Positions 33,751-43,815 of a DNA stretch of 64,000 nucleotides are shown here, piece by piece (positions within the stretch are counted from its first letter, which is position 1; every line of letters begins with the position of its first letter). The position numbers were made by a program, and so were the translations under genes. The DNA comes from Coprinellus micaceus (Eukaryota > Basidiomycota > Agaricomycetes > Agaricales > Psathyrellaceae), in the NCBI GenBank assembly GCA_951394405.1, contig OX596337.1:434001-498000 (forward strand). The letters run 5' to 3'. Under the pieces are notes generated by a model that was not told where the DNA came from, ran no database searches, and saw nothing but the letters and a program-made list of their open reading frames with translations.

Positions 33751-36700
33751 ATGACGAAACGCCGTGCAAACAGTGGACCCCCAGGAGACCACCCCCCTGC
33801 ACCCGCCTTCCGCAACGCATTACCATCAACCTCGAAAGCGCCACGAAAGCGCAGAGATCGGCAGTCGACGGTTGAGGTCACGTCGGTCAAGACAGACGAC
33901 TCGGGGAAGCTGCGCGCTCAATCTGGGAGTGTAAAAACTTCGAAGCGCAAAAAAGCGAAACACACCCTGGATGCTGGGCCATCGGGCAGTATGCCCCAAG
34001 ATGCAGGGGTTGGGGTCGATTCGGAGAAGCCTCTAGAGGCGGAGGATCCAAAGCCAAAGAGGAAGCGGAAGTCAACGAAGTCATCGGTGAGTCCTGTCCA
34101 TGGTTAGTGCTTGTACCCAAGTCTGATTTTAACGTAGGTAAAGCTCGCTGAGTGGCTTCCCGAGCGTGATACATTCCTGGATGAATTGCTTCGCCACGAT
34201 GGGATCATCAGTGAGGCACAACTGGGCGAGTGTGGCGATTGCAAGAAGGCCATCCCATCGACAGCAGCTGCGTACCGGTGTCAAGACTGCTTTGATGGCT
34301 TGCAGTTTCGTTGTAGTAGTTGTGCTCGTGCGATGCATTTAAACGCACCATTCCATCGCCTCGAAGTATGTATCCGTCTGTGCTCCTTTACCCAGACCCT
34401 CGAAAATTAATTACATCTGCAAATATGAACATAGAAATGGTCCGGATCCCATCTCATCAAAGCCACCACCCGAGATCTCGATATCACATTCCAGCTTGGC
34501 CATGACGGCGGAAGCCACTGCTCGAAGACCACCGATAAGAAGACTCTACTGGTCATCCACACTGCTGGGGTGTTCAAGATCTACACTCAGTATTGCGATT
34601 GCGAGAAGAGCCGAGGGAAGCCGCGGTACATTCAGCTTTTGCGGAGTCGGCTTTTCCCTTCCTCACTTGACCGTACGCGCACCGTGTTTACGTTTGAGGT
34701 TCTTGATATGTTTCAAGAACTGAATATTCAGGGGAAGACAACGGTCTATGACTATTATCGTACCCTCCTACGCCAGACCGATTTTCTCCAATTAGAGGAG
34801 CAAGCAGTAAGTATTTGGCCGAACGACTTTTGGGCGTACCATTGCTGATTCGATGTATGTCGGATGCATGCAGTCTCAGCTCAGCAACCTTCATCGCGCC
34901 ATCCGGCTGTGGAGACATCTTCACGCGCTCAAGAGAGCTGGCCGGGGACATGACCCTGCAGGCCCTGCTGCTACTTCACCGGGAGAGTTGGTCGTTGAGT
35001 GCCCGGCTTGCCCTCATCCCGGCAAGAACCTTCCGGATGATTGGAGAAATGCGACCACACTTGCGTGAGTGTTCGGGTTTTCTATCTCAATAATCTACTT
35101 ATGTGGTTGCCCTAGATTCCTTTACACTATGTTTCTCGCTGTGGACGCCAACTTCAAATTAAAGTGTAAGGAGCGCGGTTTCGAAGATCTCGAGCTGGGG
35201 TCAGGATGGGGTGTCTTTGTCAATGAGTATTTATATCAGCTTTTTTTGAAAGACCATCGCGATGAGCCAGAGGTATGTCATGGTTGTCCTGGGTTGAATA
35301 AGCTCTTGACTCCGTCTTAAAGATCAACACATGCGATTCGGAGCATGACGCTATTTTACGGGCGGCAATTCGCTGCACACCAGGCTATGCAGTCACAGGC
35401 GCCGGGTTGGTGATTTGCTCTCGGCACTGCCTTGTGCGGCCAAACGGAGCTGGTGATCTCCAGCGTGGTGAACGGTACGTTTACTCTCCAGAGAACTCAT
35501 ACGCTCAATATCTGACCAACAGTCAGGTATTGCAACATGGACTACATTGTGTTCTCCGCCCTCGTGGGCTTGACCTTGATGCGCATTGTCCTGACCTACG
35601 ACATCGCCTGTCAATGGTCGCGTAAGTATCGTTCCCGAATGGAGAAGCTACCAGAAGCGCTCCACCTCCCAGCGGGCGTCGCCATGGACATTGCTATTCC
35701 GTCCTGGCACATCAACGGGCATGGCCAGTCATGCCAGGATAATTTCCACGTCGGATACCTGAAAGGAGTAGGGCGCCTCTGTGGTGATGAAGTCGAACAA
35801 ATGTGGTGGGGTACAAACCCTCTCGGCACGAGTGTTCGAGAAATGACCTCTGCTGCTCGACACGAGACCCTCAATGAGCACTGGAATGGCCACAACTCCC
35901 AGAAGATAGTGGGATTCAGTGGGTCCTTCACTCTCGCTTCAGGAGGAGGTCACCGACCAACAATTCAACAGGAAAGCGCTTTCGAAAGAATCTGGTGCAG
36001 GCCGTGGAGATGGAAGCCTTGCAATCAAAAAACTTCGAAGAGTACGACGCCAGGTTCAAGAACAACCGGGAATTGGTTGATGAATGGACGGCAAGTGTCA
36101 CGGCATACGAGAACGCCCCGGAGGATAATCCCAATCCGTATGTGGAGATCGAGAACACGAGTGTGTTATCAGTTTTACCTACATATAGCTTCAGCCTTCC
36201 TGATACTTGACTCTGCAGCGCTCTCCTTTCAGCAGGTCCGCCTCGACATCACAAATGAAGAGGATGGACTTCTGAAGGATGATCCCAATGCCAAGAACCA
36301 GAAGAAAACAATGCTCCGATTCCTGACAACAGGCCTCGAGCTAGAGGAACAACAGTGAGCTTGTTTCCACCCTCAAACGTCCGCCCGGCACTTATTCAGG
36401 AACCCATGTAGACGCGCCCTTCAGAAAGAGGTTGACGATCTTCCCAAGCGCCCAACAGCCAAGCAGAAAGCCGACCTGCGTGACAAGCAAAATACTTTGC
36501 ACCGCCGAATTCTGGCATGGCGCGAAACGCAGCGGTCGTTTATCCCTGGTATTGACGAGCTGGTCGCCGATGCGCAACAGGACGAAGATGACGAAGATGG
36601 AATAGCCCATGCAGCTGGCGCAGAGGCCATCCCGTTGATGCTCCCATCAGCCTTGCCGCCTAGCACCCAAGCCCTTGTCAATCGGATAGTGAGTGCTGAG

Positions 36701-37528
36701 GGCCGTCTTCGTGAAGCCCAGGCAGAAGACGCAATCTCGGAGATATGCCGCGTCAGACGCATCATCACTGGCCTCACGACCTTCAAGAAATATAACTTCG
36801 CAGGGGAGGGGAACAAGGCGAACACTCGGGTTCGCTCACTGTATAATCGGCTGCAAGCCAAGATCCAACGGGCACGAGTCCGGTACAATCACGCCCGGGA
36901 GTGCCTGATGGTTCTCGATCCACACGGCTCCTGGGCATCCCACCTCTTGGAGCTCAAGGACGAGCACATCAAGGGTCCTGGTCGGGACCCGGACGAGAGT
37001 CATGGGCGGCACCAATTGACATGGATCTGGCTGCGCAAAAAGAACGCACGGGCCCCGGCGGTCAAGACAGATGTCACAGTGGAAGAGGTGGATGAATGTG
37101 AGCGGGTGGAGTGGTGCAAGGCACAAGCTCGTGCACAGAGATGGAAGGAGGAGGTCCAACTCATCAAAGAGGAGATGCGCCGCGTCGTTGTGTACTTTCA
37201 CTGGAAGGCAGATTGGTGGGAAGGGCAAGGGAAGCGGCGATCGGACGGTGTCGACATTGACGTGGTGCATGGACTCAAGGCTTACAGTGCCAAGCAGGCG
37301 TCATATTGTCGCCGGCTCGCTGCAGACTGCTTGGCATTTTGGTTGCCGACGCTCAAGAAAATGAAGGCCGATGTTTCATGGGCGGCGAAGTATCAGCCCA
37401 TGCCAGGGAGCACAGGCGATGGGGAGGGATCTGAAGTGGATAGCATTGAGAAGGATAGTGACGATGGCGAGGACGAAGGAATGATCACAAGGACGGCTGA
37501 GGAGATCCTGTTGGAAATGGATGGGTAG
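33751..37528 (+). CDS. KDZ transposase with N-terminal CxC2-like cysteine cluster
   Basis: Exons include 33751-34086, 34138-34365, 34435-34806, 34874-35064, 35116-35272, 35323-35474, 35527-35918, 35972-36162 and later blocks to 37528, all joined in phase. A basic disordered start is followed by ECGDCKKAIP, YRCQDCFDGLQFRCSSCARA and then KWSGSHLIKATTRDLDITF..LGHDGG (CxC2-like cluster). The core follows: FLAVDANFKLKCK, CSRHCLVRPNGAGDLQRGER, NMDYIVFSAL, TYDIACQWSRKYRSRMEKLP, WHINGHGQSCQDNFHVGYLKGVGR and WWGTNPLGTSVREM. It ends in a long charged helical region and an acidic tail. The aspartates of AVDANF and TYDIACQ are probable catalytic residues. The enzyme mobilises the surrounding element in the nucleus. 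No stop or frameshift was found. Confidence 0.92.
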
Positions 37529-38569
37529 AGTATATGGACTGGAACTATTACATGCATTAGCAGTGTCGAGAGGTATCGAGAACAAATAAATAAGGGTAAC
37601 AAAAATTGAGGATGAGCAGGAGGGTGGGCAGATGTCCCGAGGTAGTATGGTGGTGCTACCTACAATGAGGGAGGGCGTCAGCAAGCAGGACCAGGTTATG
37701 GAAGTCACAAGGGCGACGCACCTCAAGACTTCATCAGGGCCTCCAGGCATGAAAGTGTGCCCCAAAAGTCGTCACGCCCAAGAACCTTCCACTCAGAAAC
37801 AGCGAATATGCTGGGAGAGTCCTGTCAAAACATCTAAGTTGGGCGGGCAACCTAGATGCGTGCTCGTTCCTGCGGGAAATGCACACCTGTTTCAACGAGT
37901 CCGTAACGAGAAGTCCGAGACTGGTGGTGTAGGATTTCAGTTGAGGGAAAGGTGTCATGTATGGAAGTCTACGCACCTGTTCCAACTTAACGAAGCATCG
38001 AGCGCCCAACGCAGGCTTCGTTACGTGGCCAGTCAGCGGGTGGGTACGGAGCCGCACGTCTGCACCTGTTTAACTTCTACTGAATTCAGTGCCATGGGAG
38101 GCCATCAAAAGCATAGAACAACGTACCAGGGTGCATGCGCCCATGTTTCACGGGCGCTGCATGATGATATGGTGTGTGGTGGGGAGCGAGAGTGGTGGAG
38201 CGTAACCGAAAACCCAAGCAGCTGGCAGATACGTGGCAAAGATCAACTCAGCACGTGCATGCCCGGTAAATTGCGGCCCGGACCTCACCTGAAGCTCTCG
38301 CCGACTGTTCAGGACCCAGCGACGGGTTTTTGAATCGACAGGGGAATTATTTCTTTTGAGTTCATGAAGTACTGATATTCAGCGCAACAATCGTACGCCG
38401 GATAATGTAGTTGGCCTGGTTGTTGGGTTGTCGGGTGTGATCCGGCGGGCCAATGAGTTGAATTGGAGGCACGGAGGTTGCACCGCACGGAGGCGTTGGT
38501 TTCTGTCAAGCTTGATAAGCCAATATTGATTTTGGGGATGCAATGGCGATTTGGCGGATGCACGGGTGA
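37529..38569. other. transposon interior downstream of the transposase
   Basis: Includes a 234-codon open frame (37632-38333, plus) with no recognisable motif. The sequence CACCTGTT recurs three times about 90 bases apart (near 37886, 37976 and 38064), suggesting a decayed tandem repeat. No gene is supported. Confidence 0.35.
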
Positions 38570-39790
38570 TTTCGTACCATGAGGCAGATGATTTCGTGAG
38601 AGAGGGCGCGATTTCGTGCACCGAAAGTATTGATTTCAGCTAGGCCAACACTAGGCGCCCGTATTTCGCGAACCCCACCAATGGTTTAAGTGATCGAACG
38701 GGTGATTTTGCGCGCCAAGGGTGTTGATTTCGGTTAGGCGCCCATTATTTGAGGCCCCAATTGGTGGTTTTGATGTGCGGGGTGTGATTTGGCGTGGCGA
38801 AGGTATTGATTTCGATCAAGCGCCCGTGATTTGAGACCCCAAGTGGTGATTTTGGGTGACTGAACGGTGATTTGGCATGCCGAAGGGATTGCTTTGGACT
38901 AGGCGCCTGTGATTTAAGATACCGGATAATGATTTGGGTGTGCGGGGTGTGTGATTTGGCACGCCGAGGATATTGATTTTGGTTAAGCGCCCGTGATTTG
39001 ACACCCCGGATGCTGATTTGGGTGTGCGAGGGTCTGATTTAGCATGCTGAGGGTATTGATTTGAAATGCCGGATGATGATTTGGGTGTGCGAGGGCGTGA
39101 TTTGGTGCGCTGGATTGTGATTTGGGTGTGCGAGGGTTTGATTTGAGACACCAGACGATGATTTGGGTGTGTGAGGGTGTGATTTGGCGTGCCGAGGGGG
39201 TTGATTTGGCATGCTGGATTGTGATTTGGGTTTGCGAGGGTGTTGATTTGAGACACCAGATGATGATTTGGGTGTGCGAGGGGTTGATTTGGCGTGCCAA
39301 GGGGTTTGATTTGGCATGTGGGATCGCGATTTGGGTTTGTGAGGGTGTTGATTTGGCACGCTGGATTGTGATTTGGGTGTGCGAGTGTGTGATTTGGCGT
39401 GCCCAGGGGGTTGATTTGGCATGTGGGATCGTGATTTGGGTGTGCGAGGGGTTGATTTGGCTTGCCGAGGGGGTTGATTTGGCATGTGGACAGTGGGATC
39501 GTGATTTGGATTTGCGAGGGTGTTGATTTGAGACACCAGACAATGATTTGGGTGTGCGAGGGTGTGATTTGGGTGTGCAAGGGTGTGATTTTGCACACAA
39601 ATGGTCCTGATTTCTCCTAGGCCCTTTTGATTTGAGAGGCTATAGTGTGATTTGAGATACAGAGGGCCTTGATTTCTGCTGAGGCAGTGTGATTTTCACC
39701 CATGATCTCAGAATCCCTGCCATTGATTTAGTGCTCACTGTGACTGATTTGGCCCCAACATGCCCCTCAATCAACAACAGCCAGTGATTT
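38570..39790 (-). repeat. right subterminal array of AAATCA hexamers (TGATTT on the plus strand)
   Basis: TGATTT occurs dozens of times, often every 17-24 bases, with spacers such as GGGTGTGCGAGGG and GGCGTGCC. On the minus strand this reads as AAATCA pointing inward, mirroring the left array. Spacer sequences are unlike those of the left array. Open frames on the minus strand with HTQIT or HPNH repeats are by-products of the periodicity. Confidence 0.85.
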
Positions 39791-39799
39791 ATGCCAAAT

Positions 39800-39843
39800 C
39801 CCCTTAAACAACCTCCGCCTTAAATCGGGGTACTTGTTTAAAA
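39800..39843 (-). repeat. right terminal inverted repeat of the KDZ transposon
   Basis: On the minus strand it reads TTTAAACAAG, then GATTTAAGGCGGAGGTTG (39826-39809), identical over those 18 bases to the left end. Confidence 0.85.
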
Positions 39844-40642
39844 TATGATTGGAGAGATAGCAGTAACTAGTGTACGATGGGGTTCGGAGTATGATAGAGG
39901 GCGAACCCACCAATTGAGACGGCAAAGCGTGACCAACGATGGAACATGGGCTCGTTTTTGAAGGGAAGGATGACCACCGTCGGATAGGAGGTAATTATGG
40001 ATCCTACTAGAGCATCACCACTCACCTGTTCCGGGTTCCTCCTTGATTCCGCCACCATTTTAAGAGTAGGAACGACACCAGGTAGTAACTACCGAAACTT
40101 ACCTCTTCCCCCATGCCCCGATGAGGCAAGGCTTAGAAAGGTCCTCACGGCTCGCTTCCTTGGAACTTGGGCATGTCGGTCGAGTCTTGGGAGATGATGT
40201 GAGTTCGGCTCTTACCTCCAAGGACCTTGAGAAGTGTATTGGATGAGCTCGCGTCACCCCGAGATTTGCTACGTTGAACGTTCGAGACGCAAACCGTCAC
40301 CGTTCGTGAGCCCATCGTGAGCCTCTGCGGTGCAGCAGCATCACGGACACTAACAACTTCTTCAGTCTAGTATGTAGGAATTCGTTGACTTTAGGCACGA
40401 CCTAAGTGCTTCAGGGCCTACCTTTCCTTCGGGTTGAACTTCCCTAGACATGGGAGGGCCGGGAAGACCGGGATCGGTTGACAAGGCGGAGAATTTGGCG
40501 GAAAACGGTGCGCCGATCTCCAGGCTAATTTCACGAAGGAGGAAACCAAAGGAGTGCCATCTGCCGTGCGATACTTCCATTTGTCGCCAGGACAGTAATG
40601 AGGTTACATACAAAATGTTATATGTATGTATGTGCGTGTGTG
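39844..40642. other. spacer with possible minus-strand exons
   Basis: Two minus-strand stretches look exon-like: about 40610-40400 (MEVSHGRWHSFGFLLREI, ending at a GTAGGC site) and about 40008-39867 (SYPTVVILPFKNEPMFHRW, ending in a TAG). I could not join them to each other or to gene A with confidence. Confidence 0.3.
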
Positions 40643-41062
40643 TCATAATGGGTCCATATGTGATCGCCTTGTGTCTGTCAATTCTGGGGAGGGAGGTCTA
40701 TACGCGCGTGTCCATGAGCGCAGAGGAAATTGGTAGAAGCCGATTCACTCACCGAGGAATTGTTCGAGGTGTCCTAATACAATTTGAAGCATCGATCGGA
40801 CCAGGTATCGAACAGCGCGACCCCCAGCAGCGCGAACGTCTTGAACAAGTCCGTCGAACGAGGACAGAGGGTAGTAGGTGACCAAGTCTGTCGAGTTGAA
40901 TGCAGGGTATCATCAGCGTACGGCACACCAAATAATGAAGGTAAATAGAAACTTACAATCAATATTCCATGCTAAAACGACCCAGAACAAATATGTGCCT
41001 AAGCTTGAAGAGGCAAAGAGGCCACAAATGACGAGGGCCATGGCAACTGGAGCACGGTGCAT
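40643..41062 (-). CDS. membrane-segment open frame, probably the severed 3' part of gene A
   Basis: An ATG at 41062 opens MHRAPVAMALVICGLF and ASSSLGTYLFWVVLAW, one strong transmembrane helix. It is spliced at a GTAAGT donor (exon 41062-40957) to exon 40887-40753 (DYLVTYYPLSSFDGLVQ, VRYLVRSMLQIVLGHLEQ). A third exon, 40683-40643, is reached through a GTGAGT donor and a CCTCCCTCCCCAG acceptor. The frame is the same as that of gene A, separated from it only by a TGA (41068-41066) and one codon. It may be translated only as part of a longer ancestral protein, or as a separate 93-residue product. Confidence 0.45.
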
Positions 41063-41065
41063 TGC

Positions 41066-42698
41066 TCAAATCACCATTCGCAGAAGGCGATTCTGGGGAA
41101 GAATCCAGACGATCGCGACGTCGGAAATTGCGTTCCAGTTGGCTGCAACCTCCGAATAGATCAGCAGTACCCTATCATTGCCGGGTATCCTATGCTCCTC
41201 CAGGTGTCCTGCCTCCTCAACCGCAGCCCTCACACGATACGCCTCGGGCTGGGATAGCAACATGACGATGGTTTCAGTGTAGTTCCCAAGGTGGGCATCA
41301 ATAGGGGGGTCCTCGGCGATCGGAGCATTGGGAGCTGCAGCAGTCGCTGGCGTCCCTCCCACTTGAGTCACGGCGGTGAGAGGGGTATTGGGAGTCGGGC
41401 CAGACTCTGTACCCGCCAGTCCGGAGGTGGTCGTCATACCCTCGTTGTTAATGTTGCTCCTGACTGTGTTAGGGGGAACGAGATGCGAGCTAGAGGCAGC
41501 CTGAAGAGGAGTGAGTGTTACCGTCGCCGAAGCGCCACCTCCGGCGGCTCGAAGAGTTGAAGTGGAGGCAGAAGAAATTGGCATCGGTGCGGCCGAAGCC
41601 CTCAGGCTGCTGCTATAGCTCGTAGGTTCGCTGAGTTGAGAGGTGGTGGCAGAATCGGAAGCGTAATTCCGACTGGCTGCCGTTGCCGCAGAACTCGCGA
41701 GTGCGTTGAGGCGGGCTGAGGTTGACGCTGAAGGAGCTCATGAATACACTGAAGCAACTCCTAGTAGACGGTGATGAAGTACCTGATGTTGAAAATGTGC
41801 TCGAGCTCCCAACCACATAGTTGTCTGCGAACGGGTTCGACCTCAGGCTCGAGGTCGAGGCTGAAGGAGAGGGCACTAATTCTCTGTCTCCAACTTCAGC
41901 GTAGTCCTCGAATGGGTTGTTCCGACTGTAGCCGCTGGAGCTGGAGCGGGCGATCGTAGGGAAATGGAAACCGGTCGTGGGGATAGGAGGAAGGGGGCGA
42001 CCGCCGGATACCAAGCTCGGCGTGAGGTTAGCAATGTGACCTCGTCTAGTACAATGTGCGGTTAGCCCGGCCGCAATACAATTTGAATGATAAAGGATAG
42101 GTTTACCTTCGAGGATGATTTGACAAGAGCTCGGGTTCGGGGTCCAGGAACATCTGACCCGGCTCGGGAGAGTATTCCCCCCCAATTACGAACCGAACTT
42201 TCCTCCTGCCCCGGCTGTCGAGGCTGGCACTACTATCCCGTCGTAACAGAATAGGCTGACGCTGTGGGCTTGGAGTGTCTGAGTAGCTTCGCGGTCGGCG
42301 TCCGATCCTGTGATTTGAAGGGTAAATCGAGGTGTCAGGCTGAGTGCGCGTATGATACTCAAATGAATGTACAAACCTTGTCGGAATCTCGGACGAAGAC
42401 TCTGGCTCTTCAAGCCCTGCCGGGAAGTTCTCTGGAGGGCCAATGATTCGTTAGCTAGCTCTCGATCGAAGGGCGAGTGTCTATGGGACGTACGTCTCCT
42501 GCGATCTTCCAGGGAGCTTATCGAAGGGTTCAACGAGTCTCTCCAGTGTTCGTAGGCGGCGAACTGTTCTTCGGTTCTTGGGAAAGTTATAGTTGTGGCC
42601 GAGTCACTTGGAGTGATACGCGCGGCGACAATTCGAGGAAGGGATTGACTGCGGTTGTGCCGGCGATTTGTGCCTTGTACGGGGGGGTTACTGGCCAT
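41066..42698 (-). CDS. gene A: Ser/Pro-rich protein of unknown function (461 aa), possibly truncated
   Basis: Exons 42698-42494, 42431-42377, 42307-42107, 42045-41783 and 41727-41066 sum to 462 codons. Splice sites are GTACGT..CTCCAG, GTTTGT..TCACAG, GTAAAC..TACTAG and GTACTT..CTTCAG. The protein starts MASNPPVQGTNRRHNRSQS and includes RTEEQFAAYEHWRDSLNP. It is rich in Ser/Arg, with NNPFEDY and SNPFADNY motifs, and becomes helical near the end (QPEAYRVRAAVEEAGHLEE, ISDVAIVWILPQNRLLRMVI). A TGA ends it exactly where a membrane helix continues in the same frame; a CGA codon at that spot would restore the longer frame. The family is not recognised. Expression is probably TATA-driven (42784-42792). 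Confidence 0.7.
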
Positions 42699-42783
42699 AA
42701 CCTCACGGCTTGGGTGTTAGGGGTGTTATTGAAGGGAGCGATCGCTGTCGGGTCGACGAATGTCGGCTGGCACCGCAAGAGAG

Positions 42784-42792
42784 CCTTATATA
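42784..42792 (-). promoter_or_regulatory. TATA box of gene A
   Basis: TATATAAGG on the minus strand, about 87 bases upstream of the gene A start codon. Confidence 0.55.
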
Positions 42793-43815
42793 CAAAATGG
42801 GAGCTGTCAGTGGACCCTTGTTACTACGGTGCAGAGCGATTGGTCCAGATGTGTGGCCCGCAAGCACCTAGTAGAGACTCGGATCCAAGATCTACAGGAG
42901 ATACGTTCGAAGTCCGAGCGACTTGGCTACCCCCTGACTGAAAGATCTAGGCAGAACTGCTTGGATGCGGCGTTCCCCCACAACGCCTTTCAGTCGAAAC
43001 ATAGTAGACTAAGGCGCCTAACAAGGTGTCAGACACCGAAGCGAGCTTCAACGTGGGCACAAATCAACGATCAACTCCAAGTCTGCGTCATCCTTACATT
43101 GAATGCGCCTAAGACCGAGCTAGAGGTCAATCGGTTTCACTGCCAGTACCGAAGCACTGAAGTCCGGCCTACCGAGTCACAGGGCTTTTGAAGAATAATT
43201 AGTCAGGACGGCTCCTCGACTTAGTGGTTCTGAAAATATGTTTTCACTCACTGATGATTCCGCAAGAGCAGCTGGGAGGTCCGAACTTGCGGGTCGCGAT
43301 CCCGACGTCGGCTATCGAGACCACTGTAGCGGGAGCCTGAGGATGCTGTTTCGTGGGAGCTCCGTGACAACTCTTCAATGTGCAATGAGCCAAGGTGTTC
43401 AGGTCGTACGGTATGAGCGGCGACCCTGACGGCGGCCCTAGCGACCGGGAGCTTCAAGCCGTTGTGCTGATGTGTCCATGGAGCGACGTTTTGCGAGAGC
43501 ATCGTATCAGGGTCGCCGGGATTCGTCAACGCCGTCTCGCAAGTCAACCGTGGGGTCTCCAGTCGGCCTGAGGAACCATGTCATTACCTGTGTGCAGCTC
43601 GAATGAGTGAAGCTCCTTGAAGGGTTTCGCCTTTGATTGAACCTAGCAGGCACGGATTCTAGTTTGTTCGCCGCAGATTTGGAGGTCTAATCTAGTAAAC
43701 AAACTTCACGACTCGGAACTGCCAGTGCAGATCATACGCTGCGTAACCATTGCATTCACCCACTGCTCGTGACGACGAAAGCAAGATTGGGCACGCTTCC
43801 CGCCTCTTGGTCTCA
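42793..43815. other. intergenic between gene A and the second Plavaka transposase
   Basis: Overlapping short frames on both strands without motifs. I looked for transposon ends close to the transposase stop and found none. Confidence 0.35.

Larger units (their letters stand above)
28440..39843. mobile_element. complete-looking 11.4-kb KDZ (Kyakuja-Dileera-Zisupton) transposon
   Basis: Both ends carry the same inverted terminal sequence. TTTAAACAAG starts near 28440 and GATTTAAGGCGGAGGTTG lies at 28460-28477; the complements lie at 39833-39842 and 39809-39826. Just inside each end is a subterminal array over 1 kb long built on the hexamer AAATCA, pointing inward on both sides. The interior holds an intact KDZ transposase (plus) and a divergent pair of cargo genes. 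No direct target duplication was recognised at the outer edges. The element is probably autonomous, judged by its intact reading frames. Confidence 0.85.

Noticed and set aside
37632..38333. 234-codon frame downstream of the KDZ transposase as a third cargo gene
   Set aside because: No domain, no intron signals, and the region contains degenerate direct repeats; kept as non-coding for lack of support.
38816..39598. Minus-strand frames of 185-260 codons with HTQIT and HPNH repeats
   Set aside because: By-products of the right AAATCA array; overlapping frames are all open and repetitive.
28490..39790. CRISPR-like regular repeats
   Set aside because: The repeated word is only six bases, spacing is uneven and short, the host is a eukaryote, and the arrays sit at transposon ends.
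22278..41068. Recoding of TGA as a sense codon in this genome
   Set aside because: Two in-frame TGA codons suggested it, but clear gene ends also use TGA (6769-6771, 20037-20039), so the standard code applies.
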